From Pseudisothecium myosuroides (taxonomy: Eukaryota > Streptophyta > Bryopsida > Hypnales > Lembophyllaceae): DNA of 64,000 bases. Below the pieces are notes generated by a model. The model saw only the letters and a list, made by a program, of their open reading frames with translations. It was not told the DNA's origin and searched no databases. The position numbers and the translations under genes were made by a program. This document shows positions 46,055-58,085 of this stretch, one piece after another. The first letter of the stretch is position 1. Each line of letters begins with the position of its first letter. Where the stretch lies: contig OX637288.1 in assembly GCA_951799445.1 (NCBI GenBank), positions 14,634,501-14,698,500 on the forward strand, given 5' to 3'.

Positions 46055-47740
46055 AGAATCTTGAGCAATTTCTTACTACAAAGCAGCTTAACAGACGACA
46101 AGCTCGATGGTCTGAGCTGTTATCAACATTTGATTTTATTATTCAGCATAGGGCGGGGTCACTAAATGGACGAGCAGATATGCTCTCCAGGCGGACCGAT
46201 ATAGAGAAAATTTTTGAAAATACTTCAAGACCTTTATTACGGTTAGCAATGTTGGAAACATGTCAACCTATCTGGAATGATACATAAATTATTCAATATA
46301 TTAAAATAGCAACCACCGAGGATAAAAACTTGGAGCCAATATTAGCATTCTTTACAAATAGCCCTGATAATACTTCAATAAACTTCCAACGACGATTTCA
46401 AGACTATAGTTTTCAAGATGGAATACTCCATTTTCGGGATACAATTGTGGTATCTGACAACGACGAATTAAGATGCCAAATTCTGCGATCAAGATACGAC
46501 ACCCCACTTGCTGGGCATTTAGGATGGGCAAAGACTTTAGATCTGGTAGCAAGAACATTTTATTGAGCCTCCTTGCGTCGATATGTTCACCGGTACGTAG
46601 ATGGCTGTGATTTATGCCAACGTTCAAAGTCGACACGCCATAGTCGATACAGCCTCTTACAACCAATTCCAGCCGCGCACGCACCATGGAAACGGGTAAC
46701 AACGGATTTTATCGTGAAGTTGCCAAATAGTGCAGGACTTGATGCCATTATGGTGGTAGTTGATAAGAATACCAAATTAGCCCATTTCATCCCAACAAAC
46801 GACACAATTGATTCAAAGGGGACGGCTACACTTTATCTTCAACATGTTTGGAAGCACCACGGGACACCAGATGAAATAATTTCTGATCGAGGGTCGGTAT
46901 TTGTGTCAAAATTTATGCAACAGTTATATGACCTTCTCCACATTCACCCCGTTCCTACAACAGCCTTTCATCTCCAATTAGATGGGCAAACGGAGCGGGT
47001 CAATCAAACTTTGGAACAAATTCTCCGAATTTTCACCACGAGGCAACAAGATGACTAGTCAAACCTTCTTCCCGTAGCCGAATTCGCTTATAATAATTAT
47101 CTTCATTCAGCCACAGGGCTCTCACCTTTTTATACCACTTATGGCTATCATGCGACCTTATCTTTCATAACACCTACGACTTCCACGGTTCCAGCAGCCG
47201 AAGAAAGGATTCGTCATTTACAGCGGTTCATGAAGAAATAAAGACTATGATTAAGATTGCAGGAGATCAAGCTAAAAGAAATTACAACCAACACGTTCAA
47301 CAATAGCCGCATTTCAAACTCGGGGACAAGGTACTTCTTCAACACAAACACATTACTACAACAGCACCTTCTAAAAAATTGGAGTCAAAATTCTTAGGAC
47401 CATTTTCTATCACAGCCAAAATATTGGATCTAGTATATCGGCTCAAGCTACCTAAAACACTCTGCATTCATGATGTATTTCACGTGTCATGTTTGCAGCC
47501 ATATTGTCAAGATACCATCTCAGGCTGGAAACAACAACCACCACCACCTATTGTAACACCGGAGGGGGATGTAGAATGGGAAGTGCAAAGTATACTGGAT
47601 TCTTGAGTAACCGGTTGGGGGCGAAGACTTCAATATTTGGTTTCATGGGAAGGTTATGGGCCGGATCAAAACTCGTGGGAACCTGCAGGAAATTTAAAAA
47701 ACGTCCCAGACGCCATCAAGAAATTTCACCGTTGACATCC
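46055..47740 (+). pseudogene. Chromovirus RNase H end, integrase and chromodomain, broken
   Basis: Starts with NLEQFLTTKQLNRRQARW and GRADMLSRR, the end of RNase H. Integrase follows: a zinc-binding region with GHLGW and CDLCQ, then the catalytic core with TTDFIVKLP, VVDKNTKLAHF and ISDRGSVFVS (two Asp of the DDE triad visible), then the C-terminal GPF motif (KFLGPFSI). After a stop at 47604-47606, another frame holds [18 protein letters not shown] (about 47631-47684), a chromodomain of the kind that directs chromoviruses to marked heterochromatin. Stops at 46285, 46563 and 47056 and frame changes show decay. Confidence 0.88.
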
Positions 47741-47782
47741 TATAGCACCGGGACCACATATTAGAACCTAGAAGGGGGGTAG

Positions 47783-48140
47783 TGTTATGACTACGTCGTA
47801 CATCCGGACTAAATGACAAGTAAGTATACGAAAGGGAGTTCTTAGAAAACGGTTACGAGCCTTATGCAGTTACGATAGTTGGAACTCAAGCCTTCCATCG
47901 TCTTCCTTAAAGCTTAGTGAGAGAGGCTTTGTCTCTCACCTTGCATGTTGTCCATATAATGAAATGTTACAGATTCAAGTTTCCTTGGTTCTTGATATGA
48001 TTCTTGAGTGTATTGTTTGGAAGTAGAACCATGGGAGAGAGGGAATCTTGCAGGTTGGAGAATGAAGGCATCATACTAGGATTTGGGAGATGATGGGGGA
48101 GCGTCGACAGGAGCTCGATCGGCTTATGCAGGTTCTAACA
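47783..48140 (+). repeat. 3' LTR of the chromovirus
   Basis: 358 bp, TGTTATG to TAACA, preceded by a G-rich polypurine tract. It contains the uninterrupted TTAA (47907-47910) that is duplicated around the insertion in the 5' LTR. Confidence 0.92.
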
Positions 48141-51100
48141 TTTTCATAGTTTTAACAAACATTATAATTATAAATTATATTGTTGCGTTTTCTTTTCCCA
48201 TGTGATCTCTAATATATAAGGTTTGAATTTTTGTGGTTACAATTCAAAAAAAATTGATAAAACTTATCTAAATGTTAATTTTTTGTTCAATTTAGAGAAA
48301 ACTCTAAAAAGCTCAAAAATAGCCTTGGATGTTTAGTAGGGGATAATAACGGCTAATCTATATTATATTAGGATCTAATTCTTGATTCAATTTCAATACC
48401 ACCTAATTCAACCTACCTAAATTTTTAAATTGCGACATCAATAGGATCTTAAGGCTTTGTATTAAAAGTCAATCCACTTTTCTTTTATATAACATTGTTG
48501 CTTCTATGGTAGTGTTTTGGTGCCAAAAAAATCAGGCCCATACTGAAAATCAAGTGGCCATAATATATCCTTGACCCAATTTTCATTAAGAAAAAATTGA
48601 ACCCCCAAAGAGACAGCTTCACAATGCAAAAATTTGAGTGTGAAGAACCTTCTCAACTTACTAATTGTGCCAAGATTTGCATGATGGGCTCAAATATTTG
48701 TCATGATTATCCAATACATCTCCACAATCTCCACAATCCATCTTTGTGATTCACCATTTATTCAATCCATCTCCATAATCTCTACAATCCATCTCTATGA
48801 TTCACCATTTATAAATATCTATCTACCAAGTAGCTACAAGTAATTCTACATGGTGGCACTAATGATGATGTGGCTACCCTCATACTCATTCAATTAGTAT
48901 TAAAATTAGTAAAAAAACTAAAAGCCTCTCAATATTGGGTTCAATTTCCTTCTAATGCCTACTTCAATCTAATTTGAGTTGACCCTATATATATAAATTG
49001 GACCAACTTGGAATTGGGTTTCAGCCCTAAATAAATTCTTCCTAAAGAAAGTACACCCAATTGCATCCAAATAAGGAATTTAGCATTGACTCTATTATTG
49101 AATTACATAGTCAGTTTTGTTGAATCTTGTTGGAAGTCAAAAGAAAATTTAGATTTTCTTCTTATTCATTTTTGAGATATCATGTAAATAAAACTATGAA
49201 CTTTCAAAGTGTTGAAAATATGTGTATCAAGAAGCATTCCTAGGTTCTCATGTTTATAATTCTTACATTGCATTTTATCCTATTGCTAAGAGAAAACAAC
49301 AAGAGTCATTAGCACAATAAATATTACACATAAATTTTACCGGGGCTTCCCGTACTTGAGCACAATTGTTGATGATTGTGTTGCAAGGGAGAGAGAGAGA
49401 TTTTTATTTTTATTTTTTGTTGACTCCAATGCCGACTTTGACAAAGAGAGAAACATAGAGGGAAGAAGATTGTTTGATTTTTTCAATGACCCCCAAGAAT
49501 CTCATCAATCAATTTAGGAAACCATCTCTAATATAAATATCATTGACGGAATCATGTATTTTTTTCCATAAAGTACTTAGGAATAAATGTAAAAGCCTAC
49601 CCGCTATATGATTAATTTTTCACCTCAAGATCTCTCTTGAGTCTTTAGAGATCATTAATTCTAAATATGAATTGAAATATTCCAAATTTAATCAACCATG
49701 ATTGATAATTTGGCTTGAAATTTTATCCTATCAAAAAATCTATGTGAGACTAAAAAAATCATTTTTGTATACAACATTTAGAATAATTTAGTAAAGTATA
49801 CAAATCATAATAGCTCAAGTGTAACAAATATACCTTTCCATTTTTAATTGGATGAGATGGGTTGATTTTGCATAGAAAACAATTGGGTTAAATGTATGGC
49901 AATAAATTTATCCTAATATTTTGTCTTGATGAAGTGAGAAGTGAGTTTACCGTACGTGTAGGTCAGTTCGTAAATAACTAGGCAAATTTTGGATCGTGTC
50001 TGAACTTTAAAAAAATTCTACAACCATTTCTAGAAATCTGAAAAAATTTCAAGAGAAGATCTTAGAAAATTTCAAGGGAAAACTTGAGGAAATTTCAACT
50101 ATTTCTGAAAATAAGAGAAAACCAGGAAAATCAAGGCAGGTTGCCGAATTGTCGAAATATGAAAATTAAATTATTTCGACAACAAATTGCCGAAGCAGAC
50201 CTAAACGTACGGTAACAACAAAATAAATTGGAGATGATAGATAAGCTAGTGATTAAATAATGAACAATTGACACTTCAAATGCTGATTTTGAATCTTTAA
50301 TTTGAAACTTTCAATTTGTAGTGCAAATGGGTGTAAGAATGCTATAGGCTACCACCTTGTTTCTTTTCAATGTTGGATTGGTGTACTAAATTTTGTAATG
50401 AAATGACTACTAAAAGCAATAAATTTTAGAGTAACTATTAATACTAGAATGTACGGAGTACATGACAAGTCATATTATAGCGTACCAGTACAACACTAAT
50501 TTTTCCTTGCCTACATGCACTCCAAGGTATTTATTATTCCACCAACAAGAAAACCAAGGATTAAAAAGTCCCATTATACTACACTAAAAATTTGTATTAA
50601 GTATCCTCTATACTAACTACTTACTGAAGACTTTAACCTTTTACAAAAGATGAATATTTTTACTTAGAGTATAAATATCAATATTATTGAAAGAGGAGGA
50701 TCTCTATAAACATAGTTGGTAAAAATATTCATCTTAAATAAATATTTATAAAATTTTAAAACTAATTAGTGTAGATAAAACTAGATTCAATTTTTAGTGT
50801 TGTCGTAATCAAGTGCCACTCCAAAATATAAATGAAGGTAACTACTCCTAATTATGACTTGCATGCCAAACCAATCCACCAAATTCTTATCTCAAATGTA
50901 CATGGTCCTAGCATGAGAACCAGTGGTTCATTTGAGTACACCAATAATCAGCAAGTTAAAAATTCATAGTTTCATCAAATAGTGTTCAAAACAAACATGC
51001 CAATATAGTTAATAATGAAATTATCTTAGCCAATTTAGATCCTCTTTTATGGCTTACACCCACAACAAAAGCCAAGACAATTTATGGCTAACACAATTTA

Positions 51101-51411
51101 ATAATGAGAACCATGCTCATATGCTCTTACGATTACCGTACCCATAGGGCAAGGTTAGTACATTGATGCCGAATATTTAAGTAAAGTTCCTTAAGTAGAT
51201 TTGGCACTTTAAGATTTAATTTTTATAAATTCAACATCACATTTTAATGAATTCTTAATCTTTGACATCTTCCATCAAAAGTCACTTTATTGAATGAGTC
51301 ATGTGTGGAGAAGACAAACTCTTTTATACAATTGGGGTGGTAGGAGGTACAACAAACAATGTGGGATTTGTAACATAGGATTACTTGAGGATCTCAACCA
51401 TTCATAGTTAA
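48141..51411. other. AT-rich gene-free interval
   Basis: About 3.3 kb with no ORF of interest. It includes a MITE (49946-50216) and a stretch near 49110-49260 similar to about 61300-61440 (shared CTTTCAAAGTGTTGAAAATATG-like core). Otherwise nothing is recognised. Confidence 0.45.
49946..50216. mobile_element. MITE with TTACCGTACGTGTAGGTC ends
   Basis: About 270 bp with inverted ends of about 24 bp: TTACCGTACGTGTAGGTCAG on the left, and TTACCGTACGTTTAGGTCTG in reverse complement on the right. A related element lies at 63427-63630. No clear target duplication and no ORF. Confidence 0.65.
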
Positions 51412-51801
51412 GTCAAAAGCAAGAATTGTGTTCAAAGTAGAATTTCAAATCTCATTTTGGCATAGTAAAATTAAATTTTTCAAAAAACTTTGAACTAAGT
51501 TAATGTAGGAAATCAAGCTAACTTTCATCTCCAAAAATCTATTTTAGATTTCAAGCATCCAATCAAAAGTTATGGTCAATTTTCGAAGAGGGGTTTGGAA
51601 GCGACGTTTTTTTCAAACATCCCCTTTGAAATTTATTCATAACTTCTGATTGGAGGCTTGAAATCTAAAATAGATTTTTGGAGATGAAAGTTAGCTTGAT
51701 TTCCTATATTAATTTAGTTCAAAGTTTTTTGAAAAAAGTTATTCTACTATGCCAAAATATGGTCTGAAATTCTACTTTGAACACAATTCCTATGTTTTGA
51801 C
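51412..51801. repeat. Fold-back inverted repeat of 390 bp
   Basis: Two arms of about 185-190 bp are reverse complements of each other with few differences, meeting near 51605 with almost no loop. Landmarks shared by both arms are GAATTGTGTTCAAAGTAGAA, CTTTGAACTAA and ATCAAGCTAACTTTCATCTC. A transcript would fold into one long hairpin. No target duplication is evident. Confidence 0.85.
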
Positions 51802-52009
51802 AATGAATCGTGAAGTTTTCAACTTCGAATTATCCCATATCCTTTGAAGGTTCATGATGGACAATGGATTTTACTATAAAAATGACCTCTTCACCCTCTA
51901 TTTTCACTATATGTTAATGAACAAAATGCTTAATGTTGCCATCAAATTTTTTTATGGTAGATGGCCTTTGCATTTTTGGACCAACATTGGACATTTCTTT
52001 TCTTACAAC

Positions 52010-52287
52010 CATTAGATGAGTTTTGGGGGGTCGGGAGGGCCGTTTCAGGCCTGTTCCCAACGCTGGTCCCCCCCCTCGCAGTTTGAGGGAACGGCTGTTC
52101 CCGACAAAAAATTCCAAAAAAAAAAAATTTCCTTCTTGAAATTGAAAAAAAAAAAAAAAAAAAAATTTCATTTTTTTCCGACGTGGCAGTCGCTCGGCCA
52201 CGTCAGCGAGCTGCCACGGCCCTGAATTCAGCAGTTCCCAAGGCTGGGAACACGTAGCCCTCCACAGGGCTGATTTCTCATCTAATG
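52010..52287. mobile_element. MITE with CATTAGATGAG inverted ends
   Basis: A 278 bp element with inverted ends CATTAGATGAG (3' end CTCATCTAATG), GC-rich subterminal blocks and a central poly(A) run (about 52143-52165). Its ends and layout match the MITE at 21044-21411. A possible AAC direct repeat flanks it (52007-52009 and 52288-52290). Confidence 0.65.
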
Positions 52288-53592
52288 AACTTGGTTATTT
52301 AAATTTTGTTGAATTTGGCAATTTCTCATTTTCATTTTTTTTTCCCGGCATTCATAAAAATAATTAATTTCCGCCAATTCTGACCTATGGGTATAGTAGT
52401 TCAACTAAAGAACTACCAACGGTCAGGGACTATCAAAATGCCTACTACCACGGTAACAGAATTCTTCCCTCGGAATTGCAGGTAGAACTCCACGTCTTAA
52501 AAAAAACCTGGAATGAACTTACGGTGTAATCGAATATCAAGAGAACAAAAAGTCTGAGTATTTAGAACTGGGACTCACATTGGTTAAAACACAGACCTGT
52601 GGTACTGGTATACGACGTCAAAATCTTCAAATTCAGTTACCGGTAACATGGTGCTCGAGCCAGATCGACTCGAACAGGAGAAACTAAACCGGTAATTACT
52701 GAGCCTGCAATTTCAAGAGGCAAATGCGTACTGCAAGTTCCCCGTTTGCGCACATTACAAAGATCCAAGTTGCATTACCATGAGAGAACGACAAACCTCC
52801 TGTAAACTTGGTACTCTTAGATTGATATTCAGCATCAAGAATACTTCAGTAAACTGAGTACATTCAAGAAATTGCTCAGCTCGGGCCTACCGGTGAGGCC
52901 TCAGCAGTTGTCACTTCCGTCAGCTGGAAAAAAAGCCGCTACGGTCTTACTTCGTAGTTAGTCAAATCTATCAGCAGTGAGGATCTAAAACCAGTGGCGA
53001 CTTGACTGTCGCCAATTGCACGTCTATACATGCAGGAAACAGAGCTTACAAATAAAGCTTGTTCCCGAATTGAGGTGTAGACAGGACAAAGCTGAATGAT
53101 ATTAAGCTATTAAGGATAATGATACATGTCAAAAGCGTGGTTGCTAGGCTAAGTGATGAAGTCCTTACAATAATCAGCTATTTGTGACGTGAAGCTCGCA
53201 GTAGACATCTTGGAAGCTGTAGCCAGGGGAACGGTCACATTCTGAACATCTTGAGTCCTTGGCGGAGGTGGCTCACTGCACACGTAACACCTCGCAATTG
53301 ATTATCGACTACCAACACCAGAATGAAATATGACTTAGGTGACAACTCCGTCCGTTCCTTGCAACCCCATGAGTTACAGCTCTTGTGAAATGAAAAAGAT
53401 GTAAGGACGGTATGTAAGAAACAGCCAAAATGAGATGGCATCATCCTTATGCTTCGGAAGCCGACATCTGAGATGAGCACACAAAAGAAATAAACAAAAG
53501 GCTGCGCTTCAAAGTTAAAACTTTCTGTAACCAGGCATCTTGGTGCCTGTATGTTGGGGGTAAACAAGGTATGTCTCTGGTTAATTTGCATT
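52288..53592. other. Gene-free interval downstream of the minus-strand gene
   Basis: No repeat or RNA gene is recognised. A 118-residue minus-strand ORF at 53235-53591 has no visible domain and is more likely 3' UTR or intergenic. Confidence 0.35.
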
Positions 53593-56524
53593 TCAACCTA
53601 GCACAAGATGGTACATGAAATACTGAGAATCGTATATGAACACCACGAACCTGAACGATGCTGGTCTAATACTCGAAGATAAAGTCATATCCCTTTGGCA
53701 ATCGCCTTGCATCACGTGAATCTGCTGGAGCCAGCTCTTCTGCAGGAATACAATCGCATCATGCATTCTGTACCGAAAACAAGTTGGGGGACGCATACAG
53801 CACATAATTCATTAAGGAAGTATAATTAGGTCACCAAATAACAACAGAAGGCATCTATTTGAAAGATCGACATGGCGCAATAATAATTCACAGAACCTCA
53901 AATTCAGGCAAGGAATCGTTCTTCAATGAATCTATGAAAATCCAAAAGTGAATAGGCAACTACAAAGTTAAGATATTCAAATCAGAAGACGGACAAGAAA
54001 GCTGGCAAAGATGTATGCCGATATAAATAGGAATAGAAAAGGGTGAGATATTATTGCTACGCGCTAAAAGATCCTCGACAATGGTAGCAAAGGGCTCAAA
54101 CAATCGTTCAGTAAGTGACAGAGGGACGAACCAGTTTCTGTCCTTCTAGGGTAAGGGCCCTGTCCATAGATTCGAAAACTTTTCTCCAGCTATCCACAGG
54201 TGGCTGCCCATCTGCGGGGTGGTTGAGGGTTGGCAGCGAGGTAGCAGAACCAGGGACCAAAGGTGCATCCAGGTCCAGTTCGCCCGATTCAATAACACTT
54301 CCAACCCTTCGCTTGCTTCTTTTTAGTGCTGCGATTCCAACCACGTCGGGTATAGCACGGGGTTCAGTTCGTCTGAAGAGCCCTTCCTCGCACTCAGAAA
54401 CCTCATGCATTTGGGGGACTATGACAGGATCCAAAGAGTAAAACAGCAAAGAAAAACTTAACTTAAGGTCTAGTATCAAGGAAGAAAAAAAAAACCTTAG
54501 TACTCACCAGCAAGCCGACCTTTGACATCCAGGCTCAGAAGCTCCAGCCAGCATGTTGCAACATTAGCACCTGTGTAAACCCACAAATGTAGTTAGGAAA
54601 GTTATCAAAACCTCACTCCCGTCCTTAATATCCAGAGTATCTACCCTACGACTGTGCAGCTGCTTTCATTAAATTGAGCCGTCTGTTGCCTGGAGGACAA
54701 CTAGTTGACGGAAGTATAAATGAAACGCACGTAGCTCTTAAATTTACTGGTAAGCAGAGGACTTTGCGGGTGGATAACATTATTTTAAGTGTAGTGTTCT
54801 GCTTCCAAATACGACACCAAGTGCTTCCAAATTACTGCTCGACTTCCGAGAGAATATACGGGAAGCAACAAAAAGAATAATTTTCAGGTTGTTGCCTGGA
54901 GTACTGTTGCATCTGACATTCATGCAAAAAATCAGCAAATGGCGAACTCGTTGTCCAAGAATATTAGCAATGAGCGATTAAGAATCGGCTTCAATGTACC
55001 TGAAACTGGCATCAGAAATTGAGACTCCAGTCGTTGTGCATCTTCATGCCTCAGAGAACCAGCATCTTCACTCAGTGTAGAGAGGTCGATAGGATACTCA
55101 CATAGATCCCCCTCAAGACCCTCTTGCTTACATTCGAAAGCCTCACTCAGACGCCCTGCTCTCGAATGAAAGAGCGTTATATCACGCTCTTGCTTCATGG
55201 TCACAGGCAACTGAGCTTGCTGACTGTTACTTGTCTCATCTCTTTGGGCAACAGGAGGTATGTGTGATCGTGATCTCGAGTCTGCTAGAAGAATAGGTGC
55301 ATTCCGATTGCAGGCATGCTGTCCGTTCCTTTGGAACGGTACAAACCCAGACGTTCTTTCACTAGTGTTTATCACACCTTTGCATTTACGCAACCCCACA
55401 TCAAAGCGGCCATCAACGGCATCTGCGAACCTACTGTTCTTTTCCGTGTTGCTGTGACCACTCATTTTCGGTGAATCAGTGTTGCCATCCTGCGAATCTT
55501 GCAAAGATGACTCTGTGGGCTGGTCTGAAGTCTCTTCAGTCCACCTACTTAAATCACTGTATTCAATTGGTGGCTCTTCCAATTGGACTGAAAACTTATC
55601 ATTCACTTGTATTTCGTAACAAAGACCATCGGCCACTGATAGACTGTCCCTACGTAGGAGATCACCAACTACAGCGCTTAGTAAGGCATGAATTTCTGTC
55701 CGTGTTCGTGTTTGTTGTCTCATAATACCTGGCTTCAGATCTCCAAGAAGCCCACTAGGCTCTGCTGAACGTGCAAACTTTGTGCACAGCTTACCTTCTC
55801 CATTAGTGAGTTTAGGAATTTTCTTGACACGCTTCTGGCGTGGTGGAAGAGGGGGAATAGAGCCTGCAAAGCACACTCAATATCAGCTTACATGAATGGG
55901 ATACTGGAATTGTTTGTTGGACGTCAGCATATGAGAAATGTCGATGCCATATCAATGTATAGAGCACAAACGTTCTCGTATACTTGTAATTGTGATCATG
56001 TATAATTTCACTTTATTAATCCTTAAAGTACGACATGTGCTGAACTCTAACAATCTGAATATTCGAACTACAAATCAAGCAAACAGTTCCCTACCTGGCA
56101 TTCCTCGAAGACATTCTGACTGAGCATGCAAAATGAAAGAGAAAAACGGCCAGACATTACCGTCAGCTGCATAGCCCAGCATCTTGCGTTTGGTACCAGG
56201 GCTCAGGGATGATATCCTTGAGGTAAGACTCCCACCTTTGTCACTCTTATTCTCCTTGCAGTCCATGTATATAACCTTGGGTGCCGGTTGACCGGCTGTA
56301 TTTTGATTGGCAGGATGATGGCGTTTCTTCGGAGGGGGTAAAATGCTCTTGCTCAGTGCAGGCCATGATTGCTGGTTCGAATCAACGTGCATTCGGTTCA
56401 CGTCCACACTTGTCAGCAGGCCCAAGACTCCAGAAGTTTCAGCTTCTTGACAGTTCTTTTCTCTCGGACCTCCATCCTTGTCCTTCATGGCGTTGAGCGG
56501 CTGGCGACTGGACCCAGGAGCCAT
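53593..56524 (-). CDS. Uncharacterised plant protein, five exons
   Basis: Proposed exons 56161-56524, 55000-55863, 54508-54570, 54132-54328 and 53593-53739 join at GT-AG sites into 1635 nt, 544 residues, in one frame throughout. The N-terminal 400 residues are hydrophilic and low in recognisable motifs, with basic patches (PPPKKRHH, RQKRVKKIPK) that could be nuclear signals. The C-terminal part is the conserved-looking piece: NVATCWLELLSLDVKGRLA joined across an intron to ALKRSKRRVGSVIES, then WRKVFESMDRALTLEGQKL and KSWLQQIHVMQ, predicted helical. I associate this pattern with an uncharacterised plant family but cannot give a name or function. The first three exons are the most secure; the last exon and the stop are least certain. 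Confidence 0.62.
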
Positions 56525-56719
56525 GGCAAACGTCGAACACGGTTACAGCCTTACCCTGCAAACCCTTCGTCGCATGCAGGCGAATTGAACGCATCTACGA
56601 CGTTCCATGATTTGAGCACAAAATAATGTCGACATCAACTGAAGGAGCCGCCCATCTTGAAGAGAAGACAAACGAAGCAGCTGCTTGAAAATCTTATCAT
56701 CAATGCACTTTGCTGTCCC

Positions 56720-58085
56720 TATACAAATAAGACCGGGGCTTCAAGCTCAAGCGAAGTTTGATCACGAAGAGCACCATTAACTCCCTGTAAACCGAACGAA
56801 ACAATTACATTCTTGCGTAAGGACGCCTCAAAGGTAATCACAAAATCAAGTATAGGCTTCGGAAGAATTACGACGGACAAGCATCTTGCCATGTTCAGAT
56901 TTATTACCGTATTAGATGAATAATATCACGATTCGGATGTACCTTGAGTCCATTGACTTCCCAACAAGTACCATAGCATGGCCACAATGTCGTGATATAA
57001 ACTTTCTAATTTCTTCCATGTGACAACACACTAGCTTCTCCGCCTTTCTTACCATTCGCACAATCTGCACGAGAGGCCCTTTTCGTTCTCACTTATTCCA
57101 CCTGCCATGCGGAACCTCGAGAAGTTGCACAAGTTACAGCACAATAGAATTCACTGCCCTGAACACATTGCTCCAGGATCATCTTGCAAATGAGCTGCCA
57201 CGCACAACCCATGGTAAAGGGTTCGTTTTACTCTCAGACTCGTCAACATAGCAAGTAAGAGTTGCTAGTATTCTGAACTTCGACTTAAACAATGATCGCG
57301 GGACGGAACTTATAACAGCATACGAATACAGAAGTTCAGCAAGAGGTACATTTCGAGAAAGAGGAGCTTCCCAGACACGCAATGACTGTCAAAGTAGGAG
57401 CATCTTACAAGGGTAATCAAAAGTCGCAACCTCTACCGCATTGGTTGCCTCGCCTAATACGTTCTTCCATCTGCCACACATTCAACATAATCATTCATAA
57501 ATATCCTAGCATCCGTGTTCACGCAAATGAATGAGTGCGTGTTACTACTATCGTCTCACCAGTAGCAAAACCCTAAACCAAGCTCCAAGGCGAAAATGTT
57601 CTGATTCTCAACGCACCTTCAATTCCTGGGTTCCTAACATACGATTCAGGCAGGTAGACAGACAGACTTGAGAAGCAATTGTTCTAAGAACTATACACAT
57701 TTCACCCTAACTAGACCACATTACACTCAAACCTCTCCTACAGCTAAACTAACCACTTTCTCTTTTGAAATAAGAGCAGAATGGTTTCAAGACTGTCGGC
57801 AAGCACCAAATTTCACAATGATCGTAACTTGAATCACCGTGACTTTGGCTGCATCTAAGATTCTGCTCCTCAACAATGGCAAGTCCAAATGCTAAGGAAA
57901 GCGCGTCAAATGCCCCAAGCTGTGGAGAAATATTTACGATGGCAAACATAATCTGAGTGATAATTTGGGGGGCACATATACCTGACCATCCATTCGTGAA
58001 AGAAACTGGCTCCTGCACCATAGACAAAAACCAGAAGAGGGGAATCTAATTTTCCCCGCACCTGCACGGATGAGTTCTGAAGAGT
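56720..58085 (-). pseudogene. Partial, decayed copy of the KANSL3/TEX30-type hydrolase gene
   Basis: Exon-like pieces match the gene at 36419-38431 in order and strand. A first piece near 57995-58060 reads SPLLVFVYGAGASFFHEWMVR in one frame. A second near 57412-57475 matches the FDYP exon. A third near 56942-57065 has KSMDSR in place of the nucleophile elbow GKSMGSR, and a deletion in the linker. A fourth near 56720-56785 ends in an in-frame stop (TTTGTATAG). Exons 4 and 6, the latter with the acid and His residues, are not found. Upstream non-coding sequence near 57580-57650 also matches 37800-37870, so this is a segmental copy and not a processed one. Confidence 0.8.

Larger units (their letters stand above)
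39145..48140 (+). mobile_element. Ty3/Gypsy chromovirus LTR retrotransposon with two nested insertions
   Basis: The 9.0 kb element runs from the first TGTTA to the last TAACA. The flanks CTTTC (39140-39144) and TTTTC (48141-48145) fit a 5 bp target duplication with one change. Order inside: LTR, gag, protease, reverse transcriptase, RNase H, integrase, chromodomain, polypurine tract (AGAAGGGGGG before 47783), LTR. This is the Ty3/Gypsy order with a chromovirus-type C-terminal chromodomain. The 5' LTR is split by a piggyBac-like element and the RNase H region by a CACTA element. The LTRs differ by about a dozen bases over 358 bp by eye. The primer-binding site after 40429 is not clear. Confidence 0.93.

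Noticed and set aside
53235..53591. 118-residue minus-strand ORF after the last exon of the unnamed gene
   Set aside because: No domain, no good splice link in frame with the preceding exon, and composition not clearly coding.
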